Made by a program: the position numbers and the translations under genes
Shown: piece after piece, positions 26,821 to 34,546 of the stretch
How the letters are laid out: every line of letters starts with the position of its first letter
Position numbering within the stretch: the first letter of the stretch is position 1
Origin: Variovorax boronicumulans
GTDB lineage: Bacteria; Pseudomonadota; Gammaproteobacteria; Burkholderiales; Burkholderiaceae_C
Length of the DNA: 64,000 bases
Direction: 5' to 3'
NCBI RefSeq assembly: GCF_007677875.1
Contig: NZ_VEDO01000015.1
Span: 62,001-126,000 of the forward strand
The notes under the pieces: generated by a model
Databases searched by the model: none
Told to the model about the DNA's origin: nothing
The model's input: the letters and a program-made list of their open reading frames with translations, nothing else

Positions 26821-27210
26821 TCAGACGCGGTCGTCGTCGCCGGTGCCTTCGATCGGGTCGTCCTCGCTCTCGCCGTCTTCGCCGGCCAGGCCCGGGACCT
26901 CGTCCAGCACGTCCTGCCCAGCGCCCACGCCCGGGGTGACGATGCGGTCGGGCAGGATGTCGGCATTGGCGCGGCCGTCGTCGCCCACGGCCGAGCCGCG
27001 TTCGCCCGTGCCGGAGGCGTCGCTGTCGGAGTCGTGGTCGGTCACCACGGCGCCCCATTCGGCGGCGTTGTCGGGCGCGGTGGCCATGCGGCGCTCGCCC
27101 TGCACATCGCTGCCGCTGTCCGAGGTGTCGCTGGGCCCCAGCAGGTCCATGTCGCTGCCTTCGGGCCGGGTGGCGGGCGTCTCACCGCCCATGATGCTGC
27201 TGCGTGCCAT
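26821..27210 (-). CDS. Acidic, disordered conserved hypothetical protein
   Basis: A 129-residue strongly acidic protein rich in Asp, Gly and Ser. Segments such as DLLGPSDTSDSGSDVQGER and SDASGTGERGSA recur in hypothetical proteins I recall from Burkholderiales; no domain or function is known to me. The start at 27210 is well supported by AAGGAGAAA. Its stop abuts the stop of the ligase gene. The 203 bases before it, shared with the divergent SDR gene, are GC-rich and contain TAGGAG-type words but no clear promoter. Its neighbour is a general-stress-type SDR, so a stress role is possible (inference). Confidence 0.75.
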   Translation of the reverse strand: MARSSIMGGETPATRPEGSDMDLLGPSDTSDSGSDVQGERRMATAPDNAAEWGAVVTDHDSDSDASGTGERGSAVGDDGRANADILPDRIVTPGVGAGQDVLDEVPGLAGEDGESEDDPIEGTGDDDRV

Positions 27211-27413
27211 GTGTCTTTCTCCTTGGTTGGATCCTGGCATCAGCCTAGTGCGCCTGGTGGCGCGGCGCTGTAGGCCGCCACGTCGGCAGGCGTAGGAGCT
27301 GCGCAGCATCCGGGGGCGGCGCAGCGGCTGACAAGGGCCCGCGCCGCCGTCCGAAACCACGCGCCGCCCCAGCGCCGGAGCATGGCGGCAACCATCTTTC
27401 TCAAGGAGTTCCC

Positions 27414-28424
27414 ATGTCCCGCGACAAGCAGACACCCGATGCCCAGGAAACCGTCCGCAAGCAGCAGCGCATCCAGCGCGAACAGGACCACCGCGACGCC
27501 GAGGCCCGCGCCCAGGCCAAGGGCCAGCCGGACGACGCCAACGAGGGCAAGAAGGCCGCCCCCGGCCCGCACCGCGAAGAGCCGGCGCCGCCCATGTCGC
27601 GCCAGCACCTGGCCAAGCCCGGGCTGGAGGCCGAGATGGCGCAGAAGCCTCGGTTTGCCGCGCCGCACTACCAGGGCAGCGGCAAGCTCGCAGGCTTCGC
27701 CACGCTCGTGACGGGCGGTGACTCGGGCATCGGCCGCGCCGTGTCCGTGCTCTATGCGCGCGAGGGCGCCGATGTGGCCATCGTTTACCTGAACGAGCAC
27801 GAGGATGCCGAACGGACCCGCGAACTCGTCGAGGCCGAAGGCGGGCGCTGCCTGCTGATCCCGGGCGATGTGAAGGATCCGGCGTTCTGCCGCGAGGCCG
27901 TGGCCAAGGCCGTGAAGGCGTTCGGAAAGCTCGACGTACTGGTCAACAACGCGGCCTTCCAGGAGCACGCCCAGGCCATCGAGGACCTCACCGAGGAGCG
28001 TTTCGACGAGACACTGCGCACCAACGTTTACGGCTACTTCCACATGGCCAAGGCGGCGGTGCCGCACCTGCGGCGCGGCGCCAGCATCGTCAACTGCGGC
28101 TCGGTCACCGGCCTGAAGGGCAGCAAGCATCTGCTGGATTACTCGGCGACCAAGGGTGCGATCCATGCGTTCACGATGTCGCTGGCGGCCAACCTCATGG
28201 ACAAGGGCATCCGCGTCAACGCCGTGGCGCCGGGCCCGGTGTGGACGCCGCTGAACCCGGCCGACAAGCCGGCCGACGAGATCGCGCAGTTCGGCGCCGG
28301 CACCGACATGGGCCGCCCGGCCCAGCCGGAGGAGATCTCGCCGGCCTTCGTGTTCCTGGCTGCGCCCTGCTGCTCCAGCTACATCAGCGGCATCGTGCTG
28401 CCCGTCACGGGCTCGGTCGGCTGA
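27414..28424 (+). CDS. SDR-family oxidoreductase (YghA / general stress protein 39 type)
   Basis: A 336-residue short-chain dehydrogenase. A charged, Lys/Gln-rich N-terminal extension of about 80 residues precedes the Rossmann domain. The cofactor motif is TGGDSGIGR, with NNAAFQ next, and the catalytic Ser-Tyr-Lys lie in NCGSVTG and DYSATKGA. The extension with KPRFAAPHYQGSGKLAGFATLVTGG is typical of the stress-induced YghA/GS39 group. The substrate is unknown. The ATG at 27414 has AAGGAG at 27403-27408. The gene overlaps the convergent phosphatase gene by 20 bases. Confidence 0.9.
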   Translation: MSRDKQTPDAQETVRKQQRIQREQDHRDAEARAQAKGQPDDANEGKKAAPGPHREEPAPPMSRQHLAKPGLEAEMAQKPRFAAPHYQGSGKLAGFATLVTGGDSGIGRAVSVLYAREGADVAIVYLNEHEDAERTRELVEAEGGRCLLIPGDVKDPAFCREAVAKAVKAFGKLDVLVNNAAFQEHAQAIEDLTEERFDETLRTNVYGYFHMAKAAVPHLRRGASIVNCGSVTGLKGSKHLLDYSATKGAIHAFTMSLAANLMDKGIRVNAVAPGPVWTPLNPADKPADEIAQFGAGTDMGRPAQPEEISPAFVFLAAPCCSSYISGIVLPVTGSVG

Positions 28425-28890
28425 TCCTGGCCAGCAGCCCGTCCACGCCGCGGTCGATCAGGTCGAAGGCGTGGACGAAGTCCCGCGTGCTGCCGTACCA
28501 GGGGTCGGGCACGTCCTGGCCCGCATGGCCGGGCGCGAAGTCCAGCATCAGCGCGATCTGCGCACGGGCGCCGGCAGGCGCTTGCCGCCGCAGTGCTGCG
28601 CAGTGCGCCTGTGTCATGCCGACGATCCAGTCGAAGCGCGCGAAGTCCTCGCGCCGCACCTGGCGCGCGCAGTGGTCATGGGCAGGCACGCCGCGGCGTC
28701 GGAGTTCGGCCGCTGCGCGCCGGTCGAACGGGTTGCCGCGTTCCTCGTCGGAGACCGCGGCGCTGTCGACGGCGATCTGCAGCCCGGCTGCGCGCGCCTT
28801 GTGCACGAGCAGCGCGTGGGCCGTTGGCGAGCGGCAGATGTTGCCGGTGCAGATGAAGAGAACGCTGGGAGTCTGATGGGCAGGGCGCAT
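28405..28890 (-). CDS. Low-molecular-weight protein-tyrosine phosphatase
   Basis: A 161-residue LMW-PTP. The P-loop is CTGNICRS with nucleophile C14 and R20 (CX5R), and the general acid is D129 in VPDPWYG. In bacteria these enzymes often reverse the action of exopolysaccharide tyrosine kinases, but no wzc-like gene is nearby, so the partner is unknown. The start at 28890 fits the family length; an ATG at 28917 would add nine residues. The 3' end overlaps the SDR gene by 20 bases on the opposite strand, so the two mRNAs are partly antisense to each other. Confidence 0.92.
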   Translation of the reverse strand: MRPAHQTPSVLFICTGNICRSPTAHALLVHKARAAGLQIAVDSAAVSDEERGNPFDRRAAAELRRRGVPAHDHCARQVRREDFARFDWIVGMTQAHCAALRRQAPAGARAQIALMLDFAPGHAGQDVPDPWYGSTRDFVHAFDLIDRGVDGLLARISRPSP

Positions 28891-28954
28891 GGCCCGATTC
28901 TCTTCATGTGCTGGCATGCTTGTGCCTGTGCGTCACCAGCAAAGGACTTTTCGC

Positions 28955-29689
28955 ATGACCCGCATCGCTCCCGATCTCGTCCAGGCCTTCACACCCACCG
29001 GCCGCCTGCGCGCCTCCATCAACCTGGGGAACCCCATCCTGGCCGGCCGCGACGCTGCGGGCCAGGCCAAGGGCGTGTCGGTCGACCTCGCACGTGCCTT
29101 CGCCGAGCGGCTCGGCGTCGCACTCGAGCTCGTGGTCTTCGACACGGCCGGCAAGTCGGTCGACGCCGTCAAGGCCGAGCAGGCCGACATCGGCTTCTTC
29201 GCCATCGACCCGCTGCGTGGCGAGGGCATCCGCTTCACGGCGCCCTACGTGCTGATCGAGGGCTGCTACCTGGTGCGCGACGGCTCGCCGCTCAAGCACA
29301 ACGCCGAGGTCGATGCGGCCGGCCGCACGGTCATGGTCGGCAAGGGCAGCGCCTACGATCTGTTCCTCACGCGCGAGCTGAAGGCGGCCACCATCCTGCG
29401 CGCGCTAAGCTCGCCCGCCGTGGTGCAGAGCTTCCTGGACGAGAACGCCGACGTGGCGGCCGGCGTCAAGCAGCAGCTCAAGGCCGACGCCGCGCGCCTG
29501 GGCGGTCTGCGCCTGCTGCCGGGTTGCTTCATGGTGATCCAGCAGGCCATGGGCCTGCCAGCGAGCCGCGGGGCCGACGCCCAGGCAGCGCTGGCGGCTT
29601 TCGTGGAGGAGATGAAGGCCAGCGGCTTCGTGGCCCAGGCGCTCGCGCGCCATGGCATCCAGGGCGCGGCGGTCGCGCCGGCAGCCTAG
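28955..29689 (+). CDS. Amino-acid-type substrate-binding-fold protein without signal peptide
   Basis: A 244-residue protein with the bacterial solute-binding family 3 fold: GRLRASINLGNPILAG, VSVDLARAFAERLGVALELVVFDTAGKSVDAVKAEQADIGFFAIDP, and the hinge around GCYLVRDGS. Periplasmic members carry a signal peptide. Here the protein begins MTRIAPDLVQAF with no hydrophobic leader, and AAAGGA (28941-28946) fixes the ATG at 28955. It may act in the cytoplasm as a sensor or cyclohydrolase-like enzyme, or be exported some other way. No ABC permease is near. It overlaps the convergent yihY-type gene by four bases. Confidence 0.72.
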   Translation: MTRIAPDLVQAFTPTGRLRASINLGNPILAGRDAAGQAKGVSVDLARAFAERLGVALELVVFDTAGKSVDAVKAEQADIGFFAIDPLRGEGIRFTAPYVLIEGCYLVRDGSPLKHNAEVDAAGRTVMVGKGSAYDLFLTRELKAATILRALSSPAVVQSFLDENADVAAGVKQQLKADAARLGGLRLLPGCFMVIQQAMGLPASRGADAQAALAAFVEEMKASGFVAQALARHGIQGAAVAPAA

Positions 29690-30645
29690 TCTTTGACCGA
29701 AGTCGGGGCCGGCTCGGTGGCCGAGCCCGGCAGGTGGCGCATGGAGCCGTACTGCTTGGCATAGAGCCACGTGAACTCGGCGCCCATGAGGAACACCTGG
29801 GCCGAGTAGTAGACCCAGACGAAGATCACGATCAGCGAGCCGGCCGCGCCGAAGCTCGATGCCACGCCGCTCTTGCCGATGTACAGCCCGATCAGGAAGC
29901 GGCCCAGCGTGAACAGCAAGGCCGTGACGGCCGCGCCGATCCACACGTCGTACCAGCGCACGTGCACGCGCGGCATGATCTTGTAGATCATTGCGAACAC
30001 GCCGGTCGTCAGCGCGAAGCCCAGCACAATGTTGATGAGCTGGGCGACGATCTCCCAGCCGACGAAGGCATCGCCCCACCACTTGCCCAGGGCCGAGACC
30101 ACCGCGCCCAGCACCAGCGAAACCATGAGCAGGAACGCGATGCCCAGGACCATGCCGAAGGACAGCAGCCGCGTGTGCAGCAGGTTCCACAGCCCGCCCG
30201 AGGTGTTGCGTGCGGGCGCGCGCCAGATGCGGTCCAGCGCGTTCTGCAGTTCGCCGAACACGGTGGTGGCGCCGATCAGCAGCACCCCCAGGCCGATCAG
30301 CGTGGACACGATGCCCTGGGCCGGCTTGTTGACGCTGGCCAGCAGCGTCTCCAGCGTTTTGGCTGCGTCCGCGCCCATCAGGCCGGCGAGCTGGCCGAAC
30401 AGCTCGCCGCGCGCGGCCTCCTCGCCGAACACCAGGCCGGCGACGGAGATCACGATCAGCAGCAGCGGCGCCATCGAGAACACGCTGTAGTAGGAAAGCG
30501 CCGCACCCATGCTGGGCGCGTAGTCGTCCGACCAGGACTGCACGGCCTGCTTGCACAGTGCGAGCCACTGCTTGAAGGTCGGCGGTATGGGACGGTCGGG
30601 CGAGCGCTGCGGTGCAGCGGCGGAGGAGGGGACGACGGTACTCAT
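29686..30645 (-). CDS. YihY/BrkB-family inner-membrane protein
   Basis: A 319-residue protein with about six membrane helices. The family mark is the N-terminal DDYAPSMGAALSYYSVFSMAPLLLIVISVAGLVFG, and the C-terminal helix region is AAGSLIVIFVWVYYSAQVFLMGAEFTWLYAKQYG. Function is unsettled; the family was first confused with RNase BN and is now thought to act on the cell envelope. Its ATG overlaps the stop of the AsmA-like gene by four bases (30642-30645), so the two are translationally coupled. A joint role in phospholipid handling between membranes is plausible (inference from the AsmA partner). Confidence 0.92.
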   Translation of the reverse strand: MSTVVPSSAAAPQRSPDRPIPPTFKQWLALCKQAVQSWSDDYAPSMGAALSYYSVFSMAPLLLIVISVAGLVFGEEAARGELFGQLAGLMGADAAKTLETLLASVNKPAQGIVSTLIGLGVLLIGATTVFGELQNALDRIWRAPARNTSGGLWNLLHTRLLSFGMVLGIAFLLMVSLVLGAVVSALGKWWGDAFVGWEIVAQLINIVLGFALTTGVFAMIYKIMPRVHVRWYDVWIGAAVTALLFTLGRFLIGLYIGKSGVASSFGAAGSLIVIFVWVYYSAQVFLMGAEFTWLYAKQYGSMRHLPGSATEPAPTSVKD

Positions 30646-32708
30646 GGTCTGGTTCGCGTGGTCGGGGCGGCGGCCTTGGCGGCCGGCCCGGCACTGGCCA
30701 TCAACTGCTGGCAGTTGGTGTCTTCGCCGGGACCGGTCTCGATCAAGGGTAGCAGGGCGGCGAGGGGATTGACGAGGGCCAGCGCCACCGCACCGCCGCC
30801 ACGCAGGGCCAGGCCGGCCTTGTCGAGTTCGAAGTCGGGCGAGCGGAGACTGCCGTACACGCGCACCGGCGTGCGCAGCGACAGGATTCCGGCCTTCTTG
30901 GGTTTGGGGGCGATGGTCAGGTCGAAACGCTCGTGGTCGAGGTCGAAGCCGCCCTCGCCCTCGATGCGCGTGTCCTCGGTATCGATGACGAACAGCTGCG
31001 ATGTGCCCTGGCCGTCCTTCACGTCGAAGGAGACGGCGCCGCAGTTGATCGGGATGGGCTTGTCGCCGCCCATGAGCAGCGTGAGGATCTTGCCGCCGTT
31101 GAGGCCCGACACGGCGTCGAGCAGGTTGGACACCTGGCCCCGCGACAGCGCGGCCTGCACCTGGCCGTCGGCCTTGGCGGCCAGGTCGGCGATGGAGTTG
31201 CCGCTGGCACTGAGCTTGGCGCGCGCACCCATGGCGCCGCTGGACGGCGCAAGCCGGGGCGAGGGCGGCACCAGCCGCGCGAGCTTGAGCCGGCGCGCCG
31301 TGATGTCCACGTCGGCGCGCAGAGTGGGCTGCTGCGCGTCGAGCCGCACCACGGAACGGATCTCGCCATCGGCCAAGTCCACGTCGAAGGGGTCCAGGCG
31401 CAGCACCGCGTCCTTGAGGTCCAGCTTGACACGCAGGTTCTGCAGCGCGATGAAGTCCGGCGCGTCGATGCGGTCCACGCGCAGGTCGGCCTCGGCGTCG
31501 ATGGCCTTGAAGCGCCCGCCCTCGAACTTGCCGGTGGGCAGCAGCCGCTCGCCCTGCACCGTGCCCGTCGGCAAAGCGCGGTCGCCGCTGGTCTGCTTCT
31601 CGCGGGTCTGGGCCCGTTCGCGCGTCTGCGTCTCGGCCTGCGTGAGCGGGCGGGCGTCGGCGGTGTCCTTGGTCGTGAAGCCGACCAGCGGCCCCAGGTC
31701 GGGCAGGTTCAGCAGCTTGCTGTGCAGCGTGGTCGTGAGCAGCGGGCGGGGCTCGCGCTGCACGTAGGCGGCTTCGCCGGCCACATCGGTCTTGCCGATG
31801 CGGCCCTGGATGTCCTGCATGGAATAGCGGTTGCCGTCGAGCTTCAGGTGCCCGGACAGGCGGTAGGGCGGTGAGGCCGGCAGTGGCAGCAGCAGGAAGG
31901 GGTAGAGGTTGGCCAGCGTGCTGCCCGCGATGTTCAAACGCACGTCGATGCCGCTGATGTTGGCGGCGTCGGCCACGGTGCCCTCCACGTCGAGCCGCGT
32001 GGTGCCGGCCACGAGCCGGCCCTGGATCGGAAAGGGGATGTCCGAACCCTGGAAGCTCAGCACGTCGCCGGTCTGCGCCTGGCCGCTGAACTTGGCGTCG
32101 TGGTAGGTGCCGGCGAACCGGTAGCGCGTGGTGTAGCGCGCGTTCTCGGCGCGGGCCTTGGCGTCGTCGGCCTTCGCCGCCGCCGCCGGATCGAAGGTCT
32201 CGACATCGACGCCGATGTCGAACGGCGTGGTCCGGTCCACATAGCGCAGCTTGCCCTGGCGCACCGACAGGCTGGAGATCAGCAACTTGCTCGGCTCCTT
32301 GGTCTCAGACGGCTCGCCCAAGACCCAATTGCGGCGCTCGTCCTTGGCCTTTTCGAAGTTGAGCTCGGCCTGGTCCATCGCCACGCGCGGCACGAAAACC
32401 TTGCCGTTCCACAGATCGCGCAGCGAGACCGAGAACTCCAGCGTGCCGATGCGGGCCATGGGCTTGTCGCCCGTGCTGTCGGCCCAGTCGGCGTTGGCGA
32501 AGTACACGTCCTTCAGCCGGATCACGGGGTTCCAGCCCAGCTGGACGGCCAGGTGCGAACTGTCGAAGCGGCGCTGCGTCTTCTCGCTGATGGTGCGGTT
32601 GAGCGGGCCGCGCAGCCAGTCCCAATCGAACAGCAGCAGGAACACGATGAGTGCACCGAGCAGGGCCAGCACGATCTTCGTGCCGCGACCAGGAGAGAAA
32701 GCGCGCAT
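30642..32708 (-). CDS. AsmA-family protein
   Basis: A 688-residue envelope protein with an N-terminal membrane anchor (about residues 11-28, IVLALLGALIVFLLLFDW) and a long beta-strand-rich region. AsmA marks are LGWNPVIRLKDVYFANADW near the N-terminus and the C-terminal IKCGAV-like section INCGAVSFDVKDGQGTSQLFVIDTEDTRIEGEGGFDL with DLTIAPKPK. AsmA-like proteins form bridge-like structures thought to carry phospholipid between inner and outer membranes. A charged stretch around residues 350-375 (TQAETQTRERAQTREK) is a likely disordered insert. It overlaps the yihY-type gene by four bases. Confidence 0.9.
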   Translation of the reverse strand: MRAFSPGRGTKIVLALLGALIVFLLLFDWDWLRGPLNRTISEKTQRRFDSSHLAVQLGWNPVIRLKDVYFANADWADSTGDKPMARIGTLEFSVSLRDLWNGKVFVPRVAMDQAELNFEKAKDERRNWVLGEPSETKEPSKLLISSLSVRQGKLRYVDRTTPFDIGVDVETFDPAAAAKADDAKARAENARYTTRYRFAGTYHDAKFSGQAQTGDVLSFQGSDIPFPIQGRLVAGTTRLDVEGTVADAANISGIDVRLNIAGSTLANLYPFLLLPLPASPPYRLSGHLKLDGNRYSMQDIQGRIGKTDVAGEAAYVQREPRPLLTTTLHSKLLNLPDLGPLVGFTTKDTADARPLTQAETQTRERAQTREKQTSGDRALPTGTVQGERLLPTGKFEGGRFKAIDAEADLRVDRIDAPDFIALQNLRVKLDLKDAVLRLDPFDVDLADGEIRSVVRLDAQQPTLRADVDITARRLKLARLVPPSPRLAPSSGAMGARAKLSASGNSIADLAAKADGQVQAALSRGQVSNLLDAVSGLNGGKILTLLMGGDKPIPINCGAVSFDVKDGQGTSQLFVIDTEDTRIEGEGGFDLDHERFDLTIAPKPKKAGILSLRTPVRVYGSLRSPDFELDKAGLALRGGGAVALALVNPLAALLPLIETGPGEDTNCQQLMASAGPAAKAAAPTTRTRP

Positions 32709-32848
32709 GCGTGCAGCCTAGCCCTGCGCCCGCAGCGGCTGCGGCGGTCCCGGCAGCGTCCGCGCGGCAGCGCCGGGCGGGACCGGCTGTCGGACGGCGA
32801 CTACATGCGGCTAAGCTTGCCGGCCTTTTCATCCATGGAGACACGTGC

Positions 32849-33802
32849 ATGTCTGCCCCCAAGGGCACCTGGCTCGGCGTGGCCTGCGGCATGGCCGCAG
32901 GCGCAGCCTGGGGCCTGGTGTTCCTCGCGCCAGAGCTGGCGCCCGAATTCAGCCCGCTGCAGTTGTCGGCCGCGCGCTACCTGGCCTACGGCTTCATCGC
33001 TGCGGCGCTGCTGCTGCCGCGCTGGCCGGCCGTGCGCCGGCATGTGGGCGCAAGCGCCTGGCGCGCGCTGTTCTGGCTCAGCCTGCTCGGCAACAGCCTG
33101 TACTACGTGCTGCTGGCAAGCAGCGTGCAGATCGGTGGCATGGCCATGACCTCGCTCGTGATCGGCTTCCTGCCCGTGGCCGTGACCTGGGTGGGCAGCC
33201 GCGGCGCCGATGCGGTGCCGCTGCGCCGGTTGGCGCCCTCGCTGGTGCTGGGCCTGGCCGGCGTGGCCTGCATCGCCTGGGAATCGCTCGCCGGTACGTC
33301 GGCGCAGCCGCCGGCCCAGCGCTGGCTGGGCTTCGCCTGCGCGGTCGGCGCGCTGGTCTCCTGGTCCAGCTATGCGGTGGGCAACAGCCGGCAGCTGGCC
33401 CGGCTGCGCGGCATCTCGGCGCACGACTGGAGCCTGCTCACGGGCGTGGTCACGGGTGCGCAGGCGCTGTTGCTGGCGGTGCCGGCCTTCGTGCTGGCCG
33501 AGCACGCACTGCAGCCGGCCAGCGCCTGGTGGCGCTTTGCCGGTGTCTCGGCCGGCGTTGCCCTGCTGGCCTCGGTGCTGGGCAATGCGCTGTGGAACCA
33601 GGCCAGCCGGCTGCTGCCGCTCACGCTGGTCGGCCAGATGGTGGTTTTCGAGACGCTGTTCGCGTTGCTCTACGGCTTCCTGTGGGAGTCGCGCTGGCCC
33701 ACGGCCCTGGAATGGCTGGCGATGGCGCTGGTGACCAGTGCCGTGCTGTCGTGCATCTCGGCGCACCGCGCGCCGGCGGCCGTGGACGAGATGCATCCAT
33801 GA
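32849..33802 (+). CDS. DMT-family (EamA) transporter
   Basis: A 317-residue protein with ten predicted membrane helices in two EamA repeats. The first begins LGVACGMAAGAAWGLVFLAPEL and the second around WLGFACAVGALVSWSSYAVGNSRQL. Family members export amino acids, nucleotides or metabolites; no substrate can be given. The ATG at 32849 has TGGAG at 32836-32840. The DUF2784 gene starts 10 bases after its stop, so they are co-transcribed. The 140-base upstream region is GC-rich with several short hairpins but no clear promoter. Confidence 0.88.
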   Translation: MSAPKGTWLGVACGMAAGAAWGLVFLAPELAPEFSPLQLSAARYLAYGFIAAALLLPRWPAVRRHVGASAWRALFWLSLLGNSLYYVLLASSVQIGGMAMTSLVIGFLPVAVTWVGSRGADAVPLRRLAPSLVLGLAGVACIAWESLAGTSAQPPAQRWLGFACAVGALVSWSSYAVGNSRQLARLRGISAHDWSLLTGVVTGAQALLLAVPAFVLAEHALQPASAWWRFAGVSAGVALLASVLGNALWNQASRLLPLTLVGQMVVFETLFALLYGFLWESRWPTALEWLAMALVTSAVLSCISAHRAPAAVDEMHP

Positions 33803-33812
33803 GGGGGACCGC

Positions 33813-34202
33813 ATGAGTGCGGCCATGCTGGCCGATGCCGTGTTGGTGCTGCACGTGGCCATCGTGCTCTTCGTGGTCGGCGGGCTGCTGCTCGTGGTCG
33901 GTGGCAACCTGGCCGGCTGGCGCTGGGTCAACCACTGGTGGCTGCGCCTGCTGCACCTCGCCACCATCGGCTTCGTGGTGGCCGAGGCCTGGCTGGGCAT
34001 CACCTGCCCCCTGACGACCTGGGAGATGGCGCTGCGCCTGGCGGCCGGGCAGCCCGCCCATGCCGGCGGTTTCCTGCAGCACTGGCTGCACCGGCTGCTG
34101 TACTGGGACGCGCCGGCCTGGGTCTTCACGCTGGCCTACACGCTGTTCGGCCTGGCCGTGGCGTGGGCCTGGTGGCGCTGGCCGCCGCGGCGCTCGGGCT
34201 GA
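33813..34202 (+). CDS. DUF2784-family small membrane protein
   Basis: A 129-residue protein with four membrane helices. Features I associate with DUF2784 are LHVAIVLFVVGGLLLVV near the N-terminus, RLLHLATIGFVVAEAWLGITCPLTTWE in the middle and FLQHWLHRLLYWDAPAWVFTLAYTLFGLAVAWAWWRWPP at the end. Conserved His and the CPLTTWE segment suggest a cofactor or lipid pocket, but the function is unknown. GAGGGGG at 33801-33807 supports the ATG at 33813. It follows the DMT transporter directly. Confidence 0.85.
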   Translation: MSAAMLADAVLVLHVAIVLFVVGGLLLVVGGNLAGWRWVNHWWLRLLHLATIGFVVAEAWLGITCPLTTWEMALRLAAGQPAHAGGFLQHWLHRLLYWDAPAWVFTLAYTLFGLAVAWAWWRWPPRRSG

Positions 34203-34407
34203 GCAGGGTGACGCCAGAGCGCGCGCTGCCTGTGCGGCGTGCCCGCCGCGTCTCTGCCAGCGGGATCTGCCGCAGCGCGGCGCCGCGGGTGGCGACGCCG
34301 ATTCCCGCGATCGTTTGGCCACCGGTCCTGCAAGCCGCCATGTCTCGCCTGTGCAACGGCTTGACCGTTCTGCGATAGACAAAGAGCGAATGCCATCTGA
34401 CTTTCGC

Positions 34408-34441
34408 TAGAATTTTTGCAAATGTGAATAGTTCGCATTTG
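34408..34441 (+). promoter_or_regulatory. Fur-box-like palindrome over the promoter of the siderophore receptor
   Basis: CAAATGTGAA (34419-34428) and TTCGCATTTG (34432-34441) are inverted repeats with one mismatch around TAG. Against the 7-1-7 Fur pattern TGANAATNATTNTCA, 9 of 12 fixed bases match. TAGAAT at 34408-34413 is a good minus-10, so the box would cover the start site. The rest of this gene-free stretch (34203-34546, 344 bases) shows no other feature that I can support. Confidence 0.65.
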
Positions 34442-34546
34442 TATGTCCGCTGGCACGGCCCATGGATTTTCCGCCCGTGCGTCCTGCGTCCCGGAACTGC
34501 GCTCGCAGCCCAGCTTCCCTTTGTCCTCTTCACCGCCACCGTCTTC

